The position numbers were made by a program, and so were the translations under genes. Shown here piece after piece: positions 1 through 9,119 of a stretch of DNA of 64,000 nucleotides; positions within the stretch are counted from its first letter, which is position 1, and every line of letters starts with the position of its first letter. Location of the stretch: assembly GCF_002895945.1 (NCBI RefSeq), contig NZ_NPZB01000001.1:511501-575500 (forward strand), written 5' to 3'. The notes beneath the pieces are model-generated. The model was not told the origin of the DNA and did no database searches. It saw only the letters and a program-made list of their open reading frames with translations. This stretch comes from Solilutibacter silvestris. Its GTDB lineage: Bacteria; Pseudomonadota; Gammaproteobacteria; Xanthomonadales; Xanthomonadaceae.

Positions 1-600
1 CCATGAGGATCCGTGTGACTTGCCACCCCAGAGGAATCCGATGCGACTGTGACCGAGCTGGATCAGGTGTTCGGTGATCTCGTAGGCGGCGTCGCGATCG
101 TCCACGAAGACGCAGGCACTGCCGTCCTGCGGATCGGCGGCGGCGGAGACGATTCGCACCAGCGAGATGCCGTGGTCGACCAGTTCCTTCACCAATTCGT
201 TGCGTTCCGACATCGGCGGGGCCAGCACCACGCCGGCCAAGCGCGCGTGCTGGGCGATGGCGATCAGTTCGCGCGCGAGATTGGGCGATGACGAATCGCA
301 GGGATGGATCTGCAGGCCGTAACCGTTCTCGCGGCACACCGACAGCACGCCGTTCTGCACCGCGATGACGTAATACGGATTGGGATTGTCGTACATCAGG
401 CCGATCGCATACGACTGCGCACTGCGCAGGCTGCGCGCCGAGGGATCGGGCTGATAGTCGAGTTCGGCGATGGCGACCTGCACGCGATCGCGCGTGCTCG
501 CCTGGACGCCGGCCTCGTTGTTGATGACGCGCGACACCGTCTTCAGTGACACCTGCGCGCGTTCGGCGACATCCTTGATGGTGAATCTGCGCAATGTCAC
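1..600 (-). CDS. LacI-family transcriptional regulator, C-terminus cut by window edge
   Basis: Translating the minus strand from a GTG at 600 gives an uninterrupted frame to the window edge (200 codons). It opens with the LacI helix-turn-helix: FTIKDVAERAQVSLKTVSRV followed by INNEAGV, then the hinge-like segment DYQPDPSARSLRS. The next part (SYAIGLMYDNPNPYYV) is the start of the periplasmic-binding-protein-like effector domain. The gene lies beside a sugar transporter, glucokinase, TonB receptor and hexosaminidase, so it probably represses this amino-sugar/chito-oligosaccharide locus. The two palindromes at about 1980 and 2149 have the central-CG symmetry typical of LacI-family operators. 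The effector cannot be read from sequence. The start is a GTG without a strong ribosome binding site; a TTG two codons later is possible. Confidence 0.9.
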   Translation of the reverse strand, partial: MTLRRFTIKDVAERAQVSLKTVSRVINNEAGVQASTRDRVQVAIAELDYQPDPSARSLRSAQSYAIGLMYDNPNPYYVIAVQNGVLSVCRENGYGLQIHPCDSSSPNLARELIAIAQHARLAGVVLAPPMSERNELVKELVDHGISLVRIVSAAADPQDGSACVFVDDRDAAYEITEHLIQLGHSRIGFLWGGKSHGSSW

Positions 601-622
601 GGGATGAATCGTCTCTCTCGGG

Positions 623-1906
623 TCACGATCCCATCTTCGCACGCCCGGCGTCATGGCCGCGCAAGGCGAAATAGAGGATGTAGAGATAGCAGGGCACCAT
701 CAGCAGCAGGAACACCAGTTGGAAATCGTGCGTCTGTTTCAGGTGCACGAACAGCTGCGGGATCACCGCGCCGCCGGCAATCCCCATGATCAGCAGCGCC
801 GAACCGTATTCGGTGAAACGGCCCAGGCCCTGGATGCCGAGCGGGAAGATCGCCGGCCACATCATCGCGTTGGCGAAGCCGAGCGCGGCGACGAATGCCA
901 CCGAAGCGTAGCCCTTGGTCAGGAACGCACCGACGACGAGCAACACGCCGAGAATCGCCGACCACGCCAGATAGCGTTCCTGCGAGATGAAGCGCGGGAT
1001 CGCGATCAGTCCGACCACATAGCCCAGCAACATGCCGAACAACGTGAACGAGGTGAAGAATTTGGTCTGGTCGAGCGGCAGGCCGAAACCGGCGCCATAG
1101 GTGCCGATGGCGTCACCCGCCATCACTTCGACGCCGACGTAGACGAAGATGCACAGCGCGCCCAGCCACACGTGCGGATACTGGAAGAGGCTGGTCTTGC
1201 CGCGACCGCCCCCGTTGCTGTTCACTTCCTCGGCGCGGATTTCCGGCAACGGCGAGAACAGGATGCCGACCGCGAGCAGCGCCAGCAGGCCGGCCATGAT
1301 CATGTACGGGCCGTGGATGCGCGCGGCAAAGGCGTCGAGCAGCTGCGTCTTGGTCGCGGCATCGGCGCTGGCGACCTGCGCCGAGAGATCGCCCATGCCA
1401 TGCATCACCAATGCGCCGATCACCAGCGGCGCGATCATGCCGGCCAGCTTGTTGCAGATGCCCATCACCGCGATGCGCTGCGCCGCGCCTTCGATCGGGC
1501 CAAGGATGCTGATGTAGGGATTGGACGCCGTCTGCAGGATCGCGAGGCCGGCGCCGATGATGAAGACGCCGGCGACCGCGCCGGGATACACGCGCTGGGT
1601 GGTGAATTGCCCGAACACCAGTGCGCCGACCGCCATCAGGAACAGGCCGATCGCCATGCCTTTCTTCATGCCGGTGCGGCGCAGGATCAGCGACGAGGGC
1701 AGCGCCAGGCAGAAGTAGGAAATGTAGAACGCGCTGGGGATCAGGAAGGCCAGGGTTTCGCTGACGTCGAAGGCGAGCTTGGCGAACGAGATCAGCGGGC
1801 CGTTGAGCCAGGTGACGAAACCGAAGATGAAGAACAGCGCGCCGACGATCGCGATCGATCCGGTATTGCTGCGCGCGCTGCTGGCGGTGTTGGAGGTGGT
1901 GGACAT
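623..1906 (-). CDS. nagP: FucP/NagP-type sugar MFS transporter
   Basis: A roughly 427-residue inner-membrane protein with about 12 hydrophobic segments. The first helix carries FIFGFVTWLNGPLI, and a later segment reads LQTASNPYISILGP; both are hallmarks of the FucP/GluP/NagP family of sugar:proton symporters. I start it at MSTTSN (1906) because the reading frame upstream to 1978 is Arg-rich and overlaps the likely promoter/operator region. Position next to a LacI regulator, hexosaminidase and sugar kinase favours N-acetylglucosamine or another hexose released from chitin or glycans as substrate (inference). It is divergent from the glucokinase gene, with two LacI-type palindromes between them. 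Confidence 0.85.
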   Translation of the reverse strand: MSTTSNTASSARSNTGSIAIVGALFFIFGFVTWLNGPLISFAKLAFDVSETLAFLIPSAFYISYFCLALPSSLILRRTGMKKGMAIGLFLMAVGALVFGQFTTQRVYPGAVAGVFIIGAGLAILQTASNPYISILGPIEGAAQRIAVMGICNKLAGMIAPLVIGALVMHGMGDLSAQVASADAATKTQLLDAFAARIHGPYMIMAGLLALLAVGILFSPLPEIRAEEVNSNGGGRGKTSLFQYPHVWLGALCIFVYVGVEVMAGDAIGTYGAGFGLPLDQTKFFTSFTLFGMLLGYVVGLIAIPRFISQERYLAWSAILGVLLVVGAFLTKGYASVAFVAALGFANAMMWPAIFPLGIQGLGRFTEYGSALLIMGIAGGAVIPQLFVHLKQTHDFQLVFLLLMVPCYLYILYFALRGHDAGRAKMGS

Positions 1907-1972
1907 TGCTGGTTGGCTCCCGGTGCGCCGGCGGTGTGGTGACGAATGGTTGGCCCGGTACGCCAACAATTG

Positions 1973-1986
1973 GCGCAACGTTGTCA
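1973..1986. promoter_or_regulatory. Imperfect LacI-type operator
   Basis: The core CAACGTTGTCA matches 11 of 14 positions of the perfect palindrome at 2142-2155. It lies in the divergent nagP-glk region, about 70 bp upstream of the transporter start. A further inverted repeat, GCCAA-CAA-TTGGC, abuts it at 1962-1974. Binding by the neighbouring LacI-family protein is inferred. Confidence 0.5.
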
Positions 1987-2141
1987 GAGACGCGGCATCA
2001 ACCTCGACACTACAGGATTTCGAGCGTTTTAATCAGGATTCGAATGGTGGATCGGCCGGCTGCCGATGCTGCGCTGCCGCAGAAAAATTCAGTTAAATCG
2101 ATCCAAATTGATGCTGGCAATGCTGAATGCGAGACAAGCGT

Positions 2142-2155
2142 TGACAACGTTGTCA
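2142..2155. promoter_or_regulatory. Perfect LacI-type operator palindrome
   Basis: TGACAACGTTGTCA is a perfect 14-bp palindrome with the central CG typical of LacI-family operators. It sits about 45-60 bp upstream of the glucokinase start and shares its core with the site at 1973-1986. It is the best candidate binding site of the regulator at the start of the window. Confidence 0.65.
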
Positions 2156-2200
2156 GAGAGGGGCCAATGTCGCGCCGTCACATTGATGCCGGGGTCTGGC

Positions 2201-3247
2201 ATGCAAGGCAATCTGGGGTCCATCGCCGAACGCTTCGTCGCCGCCGACATCGGCGGCACGCATGCGCGCGTCGCGTTGGTGCAGGTCGCGGGCGACGGCG
2301 CCATCGACGTGCAGGCCTACCGCAAGTACAACTGCGCCGAATTCCCCAGCCTGACCGCGATCCTCGCCGACTTCATCGCCGGCCAGCAGGGCGGCACCGA
2401 GCGCATGGCCATCGCCAGTGCCGGCGTGGTGCTGGATGGCGAGGTCATCAACTCCAACCTGCCATGGCGGGTGTCGCTGGCGGAAATGCGGCGCGAACTC
2501 GGTTTGCGCGAATTGCATGTCATCAACGATTTCGCCGCCGCCGCGCATGGCGCCGGGCGATTGGCCACGGGCGACCTGCGCCTTCTGACGCCGGGTGTGG
2601 ACACGTCTAGGTCGGGGCCGATGCTGGTGATTGGTGCCGGGACCGGGTTGGGTGCGGCGATCTGCATCTCCACCGTCCACGGCAACGTGGTGCTCCCGAC
2701 CGAAGCCGGCATGACGGCGTTCGCGCCGGTGACGCCGCGCGAAATCGAGATCCTGCGCTGGCTGCAGCGCGACAGCCGCCATGTCGCGGTCGAACAGCTG
2801 GTGTCCGGGCCCGGTTTGGCCAATCTCTATCGCGCCATCTGTGCGATCGATGGCGTGGCCACGCAGTTCACCACGCCCGCCGACATCAGCAACGGTGCAC
2901 GCGCCGGCGATGCGCAGGCGCGCGATGCCGTGCTGTCGTTCTGCGCATTGCTCGGCAGCGTCATCGGCGATCTCGCCGTGATCAGTTGCGCCGGCAGCGT
3001 GCATGTCGCCGGTGGCGTGCTGCCGCAACTGCTGGAGTTCCTGCCACACAGCGATTTCCGCGCGCGCCTGGTCGACAAGGGCGCGATGCGCGTCTTCAAC
3101 GAACGCGTGCCGGTGTGGCTGATCGAAAACGAACGACTCGGCGTGCTCGGCGCGGCGAGCTGGTATCAGCAACACCTCAGGGAATGCGCGGATGACAGCC
3201 GCGCCGACAACAACACGGCCCGGCAGGAGTGGGCTGGCACGGCATGA
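2201..3247 (+). CDS. glk: Glucokinase (Glk family)
   Basis: Phosphorylates glucose (or a related hexose) with ATP, feeding sugars imported by the adjacent transporter into central metabolism. The protein starts with the phosphate-binding motif FVAADIGGTHARVALV, has the catalytic-Asp segment VINDFAAAAHG, and the second phosphate loop IGAGTGLGAA; these order as in E. coli-type glucokinases. I choose ATG 2201 (348 residues, close to family length). The frame is open back to 2066, but that stretch runs through the operator and lacks family similarity. Substrate could be glucose or N-acetylglucosamine; sequence alone does not decide. It reads away from nagP and toward the TonB receptor. Confidence 0.85.
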   Translation: MQGNLGSIAERFVAADIGGTHARVALVQVAGDGAIDVQAYRKYNCAEFPSLTAILADFIAGQQGGTERMAIASAGVVLDGEVINSNLPWRVSLAEMRRELGLRELHVINDFAAAAHGAGRLATGDLRLLTPGVDTSRSGPMLVIGAGTGLGAAICISTVHGNVVLPTEAGMTAFAPVTPREIEILRWLQRDSRHVAVEQLVSGPGLANLYRAICAIDGVATQFTTPADISNGARAGDAQARDAVLSFCALLGSVIGDLAVISCAGSVHVAGGVLPQLLEFLPHSDFRARLVDKGAMRVFNERVPVWLIENERLGVLGAASWYQQHLRECADDSRADNNTARQEWAGTA

Positions 3248-3324
3248 CGACAACCAGACCCGAAGGTCCTGCACAAGACAGGCCGGGGCCACCTTACCGA
3301 ACTTACTGACCGGAGAACCAGACA

Positions 3325-6102
3325 ATGCAACTCAAGAAGACACTGTTGACGATCGGAATCGTGACCGCGCTCGGCGCTGCCGGCAACGCGATGGCCCAGG
3401 ACGCGCAGCCCGCACAGGCACCAGCAACGACCAAGGCCGAGAAGTCGAATGAACTCGACAAGATCGTGGTCACCGGCATCCGCGGTGCGCAGGAGAAGTC
3501 GCTGGACGTCAAGCGCAATGCCAACTCGCATGTCGAGGTGGTGACCGCCGAGGACATCGGCAAGATGCCCGACAAGAACGTCGCCGACTCGCTGTCGCAC
3601 ATCCCTGGCGTGTCGGTGAGTTCGGCCGGCGCCACCGAAGGCGGCTTCGACGAGAACGATCGCGTGTCGATGCGCGGCACCAACCCGAGCCTGACCCAGA
3701 CCCTGTTCAACGGGCACAACATCGCTTCGGGCGACTGGTTCGTACTCAATCAGGCGGGCACCGTTGGCCGCAGCGTGAGCTATACCCTGCTGCCATCGGA
3801 GCTGGTCAATCAGGTCGTGGTGCACAAGACGTCGGAAGCCAGCATTGTCGAAGGCGGCGTCGCCGGTTCGGTCGACATCATCACGCGCAAGCCGCTGGAA
3901 TTCTCCAAGCCGTTCACCGCCAGCGCGTCGCTCGGCGCGGTCTATTCCGATCTGCCGAACAAGACCGAGCCGCAGGTCAGCGGGTTGATCAGCTGGAAGA
4001 ACAAGGCGAACAACTTCGGCATCCTGGTGCAGGCGTTCTCGGAGACGCGCAGCCTGCGTCGCGATGGCCAGGAAATCCTCGGGTATGAGCAGATCGCACC
4101 TGGCTCTGCCGTTGCCACGTCGCATCCGGATCTTGCCGGCGTGTGGTATCCGCACCTGATCGGTTCGGCGCTGTTTGAACAACGCCGCAAGCGCACCGGC
4201 GGCCTGATCGATGTCCAGTTCAAGCCGACCACCGATCTCACCCTCGACTTGAATGCCTTCTCTTCCGATCAGAAGGCCAGCAACTACAACCGCAATTACA
4301 TGCTGTGGACGACACACATCGTCAATTTCGGCGCAGGCCAAGCCCCTGATCCGGGCTATGTGGTGCGCAATGGCACGCTGGTCAATGCGAATTTCACCGG
4401 CCAGCCCGGCACCACCTATGGTGTGTACGACCAGATTTCGCGTCCGAACGCGCGCTCGAAATCCAACTATGTGTCCCTTGATGCGAAATGGGATGTCAGC
4501 CAGAAACTGGTGTTCAAGGGCCAGGCCGGAACCTCGAAGGGCAGCGGCCAAACGCCGACCCAGGATGTCGCCGAATGGAACACTGGCATCGGCACGGGTG
4601 GCGGCTATCAGTTGAATGGCGTTGGCGCGGCCGACTGGCATTTGAACGAAAGCCCGTCGAAGCAGACCACGGCGCTGGGCTGGATCTTTGGCGACCAGAA
4701 CGTGGATGTGAGGGACAAGGAAGATTGGGGCCAGATCGACGGCCAGTACTTCATCGATCGCGGCCCGCTGTCTTCATTGCAGTTCGGTGTTCGCCAAGCC
4801 AGGCACGGCCGCTCTTCGTTCGGGGTGATCGGCCAAGGCCCGGGTTGCATTGATTCCAGTGGCAAGGTCGTTCCGTTCGATTGGTCACAGGCCAATTGGT
4901 GCCCGGTCGGCACGCAATCCCCCAACGATCCCGCCAACATCCCGCTGGCAAGTGGCATGTATCCGGGCAACTACGCGGCGTTTGGCGGCAACTTCCCGCG
5001 CAATATCTGGTATCTCGATGCAGGCCAATTGCGCGCTTACGACCGCTTGACCAACCGCGCAACCGATGGTTCGCGCGAGGACTGGCCAAGTGAATTCGCG
5101 CTGCGTGAAAGGAGCACGGCCGCCTACGCGCAATTGAATTTCGAAAGCGGAAGCTGGAATGCCAACGTTGGCTTGCGCTTCGTCAAGACCGAAGAGAACA
5201 TCCTCAACAACGTCACGGCCGATGCGACCACGCCGGGGGCCGTCACAGCGTCCGCGTTCGGTCCCTACCTGCCGGTGACCGTCAAGCACAACTACTACAA
5301 CTTGCTGCCCAGCGCGAATTTCAAATACAACATCAACAAGGATCTGGTATTGCGTCTCGCGGCTTCACGCACGATGACCCGCCCCGATTATTCGGCGTTG
5401 TCCGGCGCAGTGAACTTCGGGGGCGCGCAGAATCCAGGTGATGTCGGCCAGGGCAGCGGCCCCAATCCCGACCTGAAACCGATCCAGTCCACCAATTTCG
5501 ACGCGGCATTGGAGTGGTATTTCGCACCGCGCGCCCTGTTGGCCGGCAGCGTGTTCTACATGGATCTGAAGGATTACGTCGACTACGGCCAGGTCAACCG
5601 GCAGTACATGACGTTCAACAATGTGCATCCGCAGGGCTTCCTTGCGAACTACATCATCACTACCCCGATCAATGCCAATGGCAAGGTCAAGGGTTTCGAG
5701 TTGACCTATGAGCAGCCGATCGGGGCGTACTTCGGGATCAGTGCCAATTACACCTTCGCGGATGGCAAGGCCGCGAATGGACACGATCTCGTCGGGACCT
5801 CGAAGAACACCTACAACCTGGGTGGCTACTTCGAGAACGAACATTTCAATGCGCGCGTGACCTACCTGTTCCGCTCCTCCTTCTACAGCGGGCTTGATCG
5901 CCAGACGGCGTTCTACCAGGACAAGACAGCCGTGCTGAATGCCTCCTTGGGATACAAGTTGAACGCGAACATATCGTTCAACCTGGACGGCCTAAACCTC
6001 AACCAGCCGAAGCTGAAGTACTACGCGTTGAACCGCGACCAGCCGCGCTCGATCTACATGAATGGTCGTCAGTACTACTTCAACGTTCGTTTCAGCTTCT
6101 GA
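3325..6102 (+). CDS. TonB-dependent outer-membrane receptor
   Basis: A 925-residue protein with a cleavable signal peptide (MQLKKTLLTIGIVTALGAAG, Ala-rich cleavage region near residue 24) followed by a TonB-box-like region (DKIVVTGIRG), a plug domain (VVTAEDIGKMPDKNVADSLS ... IPGVSV) and a large barrel that ends in the typical terminal aromatic residue (NVRFSF). Such receptors of Xanthomonadales import oligosaccharides across the outer membrane in TonB loci. Its placement between glucokinase and a GH20 hexosaminidase indicates chito-oligosaccharide or glycan uptake (inference). A good ribosome binding site (GGAG) precedes the ATG. It is followed by a GC-rich hairpin at 6136-6157. Confidence 0.92.
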   Translation: MQLKKTLLTIGIVTALGAAGNAMAQDAQPAQAPATTKAEKSNELDKIVVTGIRGAQEKSLDVKRNANSHVEVVTAEDIGKMPDKNVADSLSHIPGVSVSSAGATEGGFDENDRVSMRGTNPSLTQTLFNGHNIASGDWFVLNQAGTVGRSVSYTLLPSELVNQVVVHKTSEASIVEGGVAGSVDIITRKPLEFSKPFTASASLGAVYSDLPNKTEPQVSGLISWKNKANNFGILVQAFSETRSLRRDGQEILGYEQIAPGSAVATSHPDLAGVWYPHLIGSALFEQRRKRTGGLIDVQFKPTTDLTLDLNAFSSDQKASNYNRNYMLWTTHIVNFGAGQAPDPGYVVRNGTLVNANFTGQPGTTYGVYDQISRPNARSKSNYVSLDAKWDVSQKLVFKGQAGTSKGSGQTPTQDVAEWNTGIGTGGGYQLNGVGAADWHLNESPSKQTTALGWIFGDQNVDVRDKEDWGQIDGQYFIDRGPLSSLQFGVRQARHGRSSFGVIGQGPGCIDSSGKVVPFDWSQANWCPVGTQSPNDPANIPLASGMYPGNYAAFGGNFPRNIWYLDAGQLRAYDRLTNRATDGSREDWPSEFALRERSTAAYAQLNFESGSWNANVGLRFVKTEENILNNVTADATTPGAVTASAFGPYLPVTVKHNYYNLLPSANFKYNINKDLVLRLAASRTMTRPDYSALSGAVNFGGAQNPGDVGQGSGPNPDLKPIQSTNFDAALEWYFAPRALLAGSVFYMDLKDYVDYGQVNRQYMTFNNVHPQGFLANYIITTPINANGKVKGFELTYEQPIGAYFGISANYTFADGKAANGHDLVGTSKNTYNLGGYFENEHFNARVTYLFRSSFYSGLDRQTAFYQDKTAVLNASLGYKLNANISFNLDGLNLNQPKLKYYALNRDQPRSIYMNGRQYYFNVRFSF

Positions 6103-6135
6103 TCGCTGCGACAGATGCATCAACGAAACAACCCG

Positions 6136-6157
6136 CGGGCCCGGTCATCCGGGCCCG
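6136..6157 (+). terminator. GC-rich hairpin after the TonB receptor
   Basis: Nine-base-pair perfect stem (CGGGCCCGG / CCGGGCCCG) with loop TCAT, 34 bp after the receptor stop. No T-run follows, so it may be a weak terminator or an mRNA 3-prime stabiliser between the receptor and hexosaminidase genes. Confidence 0.5.
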
Positions 6158-6197
6158 TGTGGTATCTACCCGAAAGAAGTCTTCGTGTGAGAACGAC

Positions 6198-8534
6198 ATG
6201 AGCCAGCGCAGTGCGACGTTCGCCCGTTTCACATGGTCTTGCCTCCTGGTCGTAGCGGTCGTGTTCGCACCCGCGCGCGTAATGGGTCAAACACCCTTGT
6301 CGCTGGAAGCGCAAGCAACACCGGTGATCCCGCGTCCGGCCAATGTCCGCGTCGATGCCGGCACATTCCGCCTGACACCGACAACGCGCTGGAGCGCGAC
6401 GGATGGTGATGCCGCGGTACTGCGCATCGCCCGCGATTTTTCGGCGCGGATCAAGCGTTCGCGCGGCTTCGCACCGCTGCAGGCACGCGACACCAAGGAA
6501 GCCGCGATTCGGTTCGCGATCGACCGCAAGGCGACACTTGCGAACGACGAAGGCTATCTCCTCGATGTCACGCCGCGCGGCGTGACGATCACCGCGCGCG
6601 CACCAGCGGGACTGTTCCACGGCGCGGTCACGTTGTGGCAACTCGCCACCGCCAATGATGGCAAGGGCGCTACCACCATCGCCGCCCAGCACATCGACGA
6701 TGCCCCGCGTTTCGCCTGGCGCGGACTGATGCTCGATGTCGCCCGCCATTTCCGCAGCGTCGATGAAGTGAAAGCACTGATCGACCAGATGGCGCTGCAC
6801 AAGTTCAACACCTTCCACTGGCACCTCACCGACGACCAGGGCTGGCGCATCGAGATCAAGCGTTATCCCGAACTCACCAGGATCGGTGGTTGTCGCATTC
6901 CCGCCGGCGCCGCCGGCCGTGACGCCGATGGCAAGCCGCATCCGTATTGCGGCCACTACACCCAGGCGCAGATCCGCGACGTGGTGAAGTACGCCAGCGA
7001 TCGCTACATCACGGTGATTCCGGAGATCGATCTGCCGGGCCATGCGCAGGCCGCGATCGCCGCGTATCCACAACTCGGCGTGATTGGAACGCGTCCGCCG
7101 GTGTCGCCGGACTGGGGCGTCAATCCGTCGCTGTACAACGTCGACGATGGCACCTTCAAGTTCCTCGAGGACGTCCTCGACGAAGTGATGGCGCTGTTCC
7201 CGTCGCGCGACATCCATCTCGGTGGCGACGAGGCGCTGAAGGACCAGTGGATCGCCTCGCCTGCAGTGCAGGCGAAGAAGCACGAACTCGGCGTGAAGAA
7301 CGAGATGCAATTGCAGAGCTGGTTCATGGGCCGGCTGGCGACCTACCTGCAACAGCACGGCCGACGCATGCTCGGCTGGGACGAGATTCTCGAAGGCGGC
7401 ATTCCCGGGGATGCGGTGGTGATGTCGTGGCGTGGCACCCAGGGCGCGATCGATGCCGCGCGCGCCGGCCACGACGTGGTGCTGTCGCCAGCGCCCGATC
7501 TCTATTTCGATCATGTGCAAAGCGATCGCGCCGACGAAACTCCCGGCCGCCTCGCGGTGATGGATCTCAAGCACGTGTACGACTTCGAGACGATGCCGAC
7601 GGTGCTCGATGCCGGCCAGCAGGCGCATGTGCTCGGTGCGCAGGCCAATATCTGGACCGAGCACCAGCGCACCAACCAGCGCGTGCAGCGCACCGCTTTC
7701 CCACGCGCCGCCGCCCTGGCCGAAGCGACGTGGACGCCGGTCGCGCGGCGTGACTGGGCCGATTTCCTGCAACGGATGGCAGTGATGCAGGCGCGATACC
7801 GCGGCGCCGGCTTCGATGCCTCCGACAGCGCGTTCGCGGCGAACTTCAAGGTCGAACCTCAGGGCGATGGCCGCGCGCGTGTTGCCATCGACACCCAGAG
7901 CGGATTCGGTACATTGCGTTACACGATGGATGGCAGCGCGCCGACGCCGCAGTCTCCGGCATACGACCAGCCACTGGATCTCGCCGTCGCGGGGCAAACC
8001 ATCGTCGCCACGGCCTTCGCCGGCACGCGTGCGTTGGCCGCGCCGCGCCGTTTCGTGCTGGATGCGCACGGCCTGCGCGCGCGCCGCAGCACCGCATTGC
8101 GTCAGTGCAAAGGTGGATTGACCCTGCGCCTGGAAGACGATGCCCCGCGCGACGGCGAACGTGCCGTGGTCGATGTCGATCTCTTCGATGCCTGCTGGAT
8201 CTATCCGCAGGCCGATCTCGACGGCATGGCGACCTTGTCCGCGCGCATCGGGCAGCTGCCGTTCAATTTCCAGCTCGCGCACGACAGCGACAAGGTCGTC
8301 ACCCGGCCGGCGACGATGCCCGGTGGTGCGCTGGAAGTCCGGCTCGACAGCTGCAGCGGCCCGCTGGTCGCGACATTGCCGTTGGCGCCGGCGCGCGTGT
8401 CGCCGGCATTGACCACGCTGGTCGCGCCGTTGCCGAAAACGCAGGGCCGCCACGATCTCTGCTTCACCTTTGCGTCGGGGACGCATGATCCGCTGTGGAT
8501 GATCGACGAGGTCGCGCTGCTGCCGCGCCCTTGA
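6198..8534 (+). CDS. Beta-N-acetylhexosaminidase, glycoside hydrolase family 20
   Basis: A 778-residue exported GH20 enzyme that releases terminal N-acetylhexosamine from chito-oligosaccharides or glycoproteins. After an N-terminal hydrophobic signal (FTWSCLLVVAVVFAPARVMG) come the GH20b-like domain and the catalytic barrel: RGLMLDVARHF, KFNTFHWHLTDDQGWRIEIK, and the catalytic pair in DIHLGGDEALKDQW (Asp344-Glu345). The last ~240 residues have the chitobiase C-terminal-like segment (GFGTLRYTMDGSAPTPQSP), then an extra beta-rich tail. Start chosen at MSQRSA rather than 6159 because the signal peptide follows it directly. It supplies monosaccharide to the nagP-glk genes upstream. Confidence 0.93.
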   Translation: MSQRSATFARFTWSCLLVVAVVFAPARVMGQTPLSLEAQATPVIPRPANVRVDAGTFRLTPTTRWSATDGDAAVLRIARDFSARIKRSRGFAPLQARDTKEAAIRFAIDRKATLANDEGYLLDVTPRGVTITARAPAGLFHGAVTLWQLATANDGKGATTIAAQHIDDAPRFAWRGLMLDVARHFRSVDEVKALIDQMALHKFNTFHWHLTDDQGWRIEIKRYPELTRIGGCRIPAGAAGRDADGKPHPYCGHYTQAQIRDVVKYASDRYITVIPEIDLPGHAQAAIAAYPQLGVIGTRPPVSPDWGVNPSLYNVDDGTFKFLEDVLDEVMALFPSRDIHLGGDEALKDQWIASPAVQAKKHELGVKNEMQLQSWFMGRLATYLQQHGRRMLGWDEILEGGIPGDAVVMSWRGTQGAIDAARAGHDVVLSPAPDLYFDHVQSDRADETPGRLAVMDLKHVYDFETMPTVLDAGQQAHVLGAQANIWTEHQRTNQRVQRTAFPRAAALAEATWTPVARRDWADFLQRMAVMQARYRGAGFDASDSAFAANFKVEPQGDGRARVAIDTQSGFGTLRYTMDGSAPTPQSPAYDQPLDLAVAGQTIVATAFAGTRALAAPRRFVLDAHGLRARRSTALRQCKGGLTLRLEDDAPRDGERAVVDVDLFDACWIYPQADLDGMATLSARIGQLPFNFQLAHDSDKVVTRPATMPGGALEVRLDSCSGPLVATLPLAPARVSPALTTLVAPLPKTQGRHDLCFTFASGTHDPLWMIDEVALLPRP

Positions 8535-8590
8535 CGCGGGCTTGCATCGTGGACGATAAGGTAAGCGTTTCTACCGACGGAAATTCCCCC

Positions 8591-9070
8591 ATGCCGAAGG
8601 AACTGGTATTGATCCGCCACGCGCACGCCGAGCCGCCAGGCCCGGGCCAGTCCGACCTGGAGCGCGCGCTGTCGGCGATTGGCCACGAGGAGGCCACCAA
8701 GGCCGGTGTCTGGCTGAAGGCGCACGCGCAACCGCCTGATCGCGTGCTGTGCTCGCCGGCGAAACGCACACGCGAGACGCTGGACGACATCATGCTTGCC
8801 ACCGGACCGTTGCCGGTGCAGGAGGAGGCCGCGATCTACGAGGCCGGCGTCGGCACCCTGATCGGCTTGATCGAAGGCGCGCGCGACGCCCACGCGCTGT
8901 GGTTGGTCGGACACAATCCGGCGCTGGAACAACTGTCGGCGTTCCTGTCGGAAGGACGCAGTGGCGAAGCGCGCGGACTCCCGCCGGGTGGCACCGTGAT
9001 CCTGCGCCTGCCCGACGATGTCGCGATCGAACCCGGCGTGGCCGAAGTGCTGGCCTTCTGGTGGCCTTGA
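8591..9070 (+). CDS. sixA: SixA-type phosphohistidine phosphatase
   Basis: A 159-residue histidine phosphatase with the N-terminal signature LVLIRHAHAEPP (catalytic His10 in the RHxxA context), the central CSPAKRTRETLDDI and the second catalytic His in WLVGHNPALEQL. Small single-domain members of this kind dephosphorylate phosphohistidine, including HPt domains and NPr. No phosphorelay partner is adjacent. The start at 8591 aligns with the family; the frame extends upstream to 8495 without similarity. Confidence 0.85.
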   Translation: MPKELVLIRHAHAEPPGPGQSDLERALSAIGHEEATKAGVWLKAHAQPPDRVLCSPAKRTRETLDDIMLATGPLPVQEEAAIYEAGVGTLIGLIEGARDAHALWLVGHNPALEQLSAFLSEGRSGEARGLPPGGTVILRLPDDVAIEPGVAEVLAFWWP

Positions 9071-9119
9071 GCGGAAGCGACGATACTGCTGCGCCGATGC
9101 GCGTGCCACGATCATTGCG

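Noticed and set aside
49-549. Plus-strand frames at the window start
   Set aside because: They are antisense to the LacI regulator, which translates cleanly from GTG 600 to the window edge.
6120-8486. Long minus-strand frame opposite the hexosaminidase
   Set aside because: Shadow of a GC-rich gene: Arg/His/Gln/Ala-rich, low-complexity composition and complete overlap with a clear GH20 enzyme. The same applies to long frames opposite nagP, glk, zapE, icd, the RND pump and glyS.
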